NCBI GenBank assembly: GCA_025350945.1
Contig: JANXWW010000118.1
Coordinates: forward strand, 1-6,676
DNA: 6,676 bases
Direction: 5' to 3'
From: Burkholderiales bacterium
Lineage (GTDB): Bacteria; Pseudomonadota; Gammaproteobacteria; Burkholderiales; Usitatibacteraceae
Shown: piece by piece, positions 5,648 through 6,676 of the stretch
How positions within the stretch are numbered: the stretch's first letter is position 1
Layout of the letters: the number at the start of each line of letters is the position of its first letter
Notes under the pieces: generated by a model
Databases searched by the model: none
Seen by the model: the letters and a program-made list of their open reading frames with translations, nothing else
What the model was told of the DNA's origin: nothing
Made by a program: the position numbers and the translations under genes

Positions 5648-6481
5648 ATGAAGCATCGTACATTTCTCGAATACAGACGGTACCGCTATCTCAAAGTTGC
5701 GACGCTGCTGATGGTGGCTTCCATCGCCGCGTTTGCCTGGTTTACTTTTCCCGTGGGGCGCTATGGCGGCACCGTCGTGGGATATATGCTGGGCACGATT
5801 AGCGCATTGCTCATCGTTTGGCTGATGTGGCTGGGCGTGCGAAAGCGACGTTACAAGGCCAACATCAGCGGCATTCAGGGTTGGCTATCTGCACACGTCT
5901 ACGTTGGCGGCTCACTGATCGTGGTGGCCACGCTTCATACCGGCTTTCAGGTGGGCTGGAACGTCCATACGCTGGCCTATGTGTTGATGTTGATCGTGAT
6001 TTTTTCAGGCTTCTTTGGTGTGTTCGCCTACCTGCGCTTTCCCGCCCTGATGACCGCCAACATGGGCGAGGAAACGCTCGACAGTCTGGTGCAAAAAATT
6101 GCCGACCTAGATCGCGAAATTCGCCGCACCGCGATGGCGATGTCGGACGAAATCAATGGGGTGGCAACAGAATCAATCAAAAATACCCGCATCGGTGGCG
6201 GTGTGCTCGCGCAATTTTTACATCGGCCCGACAATTGCCCGACCAAACGTGCGGTGAACTATCTCGAAAAAATCGGCAAAACGCTGAAAGGTGAAGAGCA
6301 AAAACAAAACCGTGATCTCTATTCGCTGCTGCTGCGCAAGCAAAAATGGGTGGACCGGGCGCGCTCGGATGTGCGTTTCAAGGCGCTGCTGGATTTATGG
6401 TTGTACATCCACATCCCCATTTCTTTTGCGCTGCTTGCGGCACTGGTAGCGCACATCGTTTCAGTATTTTTTTACTGGTAA
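5648..6481 (+). CDS. Putative bis-heme b membrane cytochrome (five helices, large cytoplasmic loop)
   Basis: I do not recognise a named family for this 277-aa protein. Predicted helices lie at about 17-34, 43-63, 80-99, 109-129 and 250-274. Helix 3 has H83 and H97, and helix 5 has H255 and H269, each as H-x13-H. This is how cytochrome b-type and ferric-reductase/NOX-like proteins hold two stacked hemes. Positive segments at the N-terminus (RRYRYLK) and after helix 2 (RKRRYK) put the N-terminus inside, so one heme (H83/H255) would be near the cytoplasm and one (H97/H269) near the periplasm. H107 is an additional histidine at the start of helix 4. A hydrophilic loop of about 120 residues (131-249), with a single cysteine (C197), faces the cytoplasm. 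There is no CXXCH and no FAD/NAD domain. An FHA gene follows after 4 nt. Electron transfer across the membrane is inferred from histidine spacing only. Confidence 0.75.
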   Translation: MKHRTFLEYRRYRYLKVATLLMVASIAAFAWFTFPVGRYGGTVVGYMLGTISALLIVWLMWLGVRKRRYKANISGIQGWLSAHVYVGGSLIVVATLHTGFQVGWNVHTLAYVLMLIVIFSGFFGVFAYLRFPALMTANMGEETLDSLVQKIADLDREIRRTAMAMSDEINGVATESIKNTRIGGGVLAQFLHRPDNCPTKRAVNYLEKIGKTLKGEEQKQNRDLYSLLLRKQKWVDRARSDVRFKALLDLWLYIHIPISFALLAALVAHIVSVFFYW

Positions 6482-6485
6482 CGAA

Positions 6486-6676
6486 ATGAAACTTCTTTTA
6501 ATACAACTCACCCGCAACAAACTGGGCCAGGTTACGCGCGTCCAGCAAACACTGAACATCGATCAAGTCCGCATTGGTCGCGGCTCGGATTGTAAATTTC
6601 ATCTGAGCGATCCGCGCGTGGCTATGCACCACGCCGTGATTGGCAGCAGCGGCAGTGGTAACGATAGCGATAGCGA
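6486..6676 (+). CDS. FHA-domain protein (N-terminal 63 residues; cut by window edge)
   Basis: The frame starts at the ATG at 6486, 4 nt after the stop of the cytochrome b-like gene, and stays open to the window end. Residues 1-52 match the first half of a forkhead-associated domain: a beta-strand start (MKLLLIQL), the conserved turn RIGRGSDCKFHL with G31-R32, then SDPRVAMHHAVI with the structural histidine H49. FHA domains normally bind phosphothreonine peptides. Here the serine of the usual S-x-x-H motif is alanine (A46), which may weaken or abolish phosphate binding. After the half-domain comes a Ser/Gly/Asp-rich stretch (GSSGSGNDSDS). No signal peptide is seen, so the N-terminus is probably cytoplasmic, on the same side as the neighbour's large loop. 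Further domains cannot be seen. Confidence 0.85.
   Translation, partial: MKLLLIQLTRNKLGQVTRVQQTLNIDQVRIGRGSDCKFHLSDPRVAMHHAVIGSSGSGNDSDS

Noticed and set aside
1..6676. CRISPR array, insertion sequence, tRNA or rRNA genes, attachment sites
   Set aside because: No regularly spaced repeats, transposase motifs, terminal inverted repeats or RNA gene signatures were seen; apart from the divergent gap, the window is almost entirely coding.

Overview
The window looks like chromosomal DNA of a Gram-negative proteobacterium that respires with c-type cytochromes. Most of it is a System I cytochrome c maturation (ccm) operon, a type found mainly in alpha-, beta- and gammaproteobacteria, some other bacteria and plant mitochondria. 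Protein style and gene order suggest a beta- or gammaproteobacterium, but the sequence does not settle the lineage.

Layout. On the minus strand, read right to left, the order is ccmI (starts near 5319), ccmA, ccmB, ccmC, ccmD, ccmE, ccmF (runs off the left edge after 383 codons). Genes are tightly packed: ccmA/ccmB share a TGATG junction, ccmC/ccmD and ccmD/ccmE both share ATGA junctions, and the other gaps are 21-26 nt. CcmA and CcmB form the ABC transporter core. CcmC and CcmD load heme onto CcmE. CcmE carries heme covalently on its HxxxY histidine. CcmF with CcmI (and CcmG/CcmH, expected beyond position 1) attaches the heme to apocytochromes. The unusual point is that ccmI heads the operon, whereas it commonly lies at the distal end near ccmH.

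A divergent intergenic region of about 330 bp (5320-5647) separates the ccm operon from a plus-strand pair. It holds an FNR/Anr-like box (9 of 10 consensus bases), a good -10 element and Shine-Dalgarno sequence for the plus-strand gene, a perfect TATAAT on the minus strand, and a dyad followed by a T run.

The plus-strand pair is an unnamed five-helix membrane protein of 277 aa and, 4 nt later, the start of an FHA-domain protein cut by the right edge. The membrane protein has two H-x13-H helices, the pattern of a transmembrane bis-heme b cytochrome, and a cytoplasmic loop of about 120 residues. This heme-b/FHA pair is the least ordinary content of the window and may be the front of a redox operon whose c-type partner would need the adjacent ccm machinery. 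That last step is inference, because the rest of the operon is outside the window.
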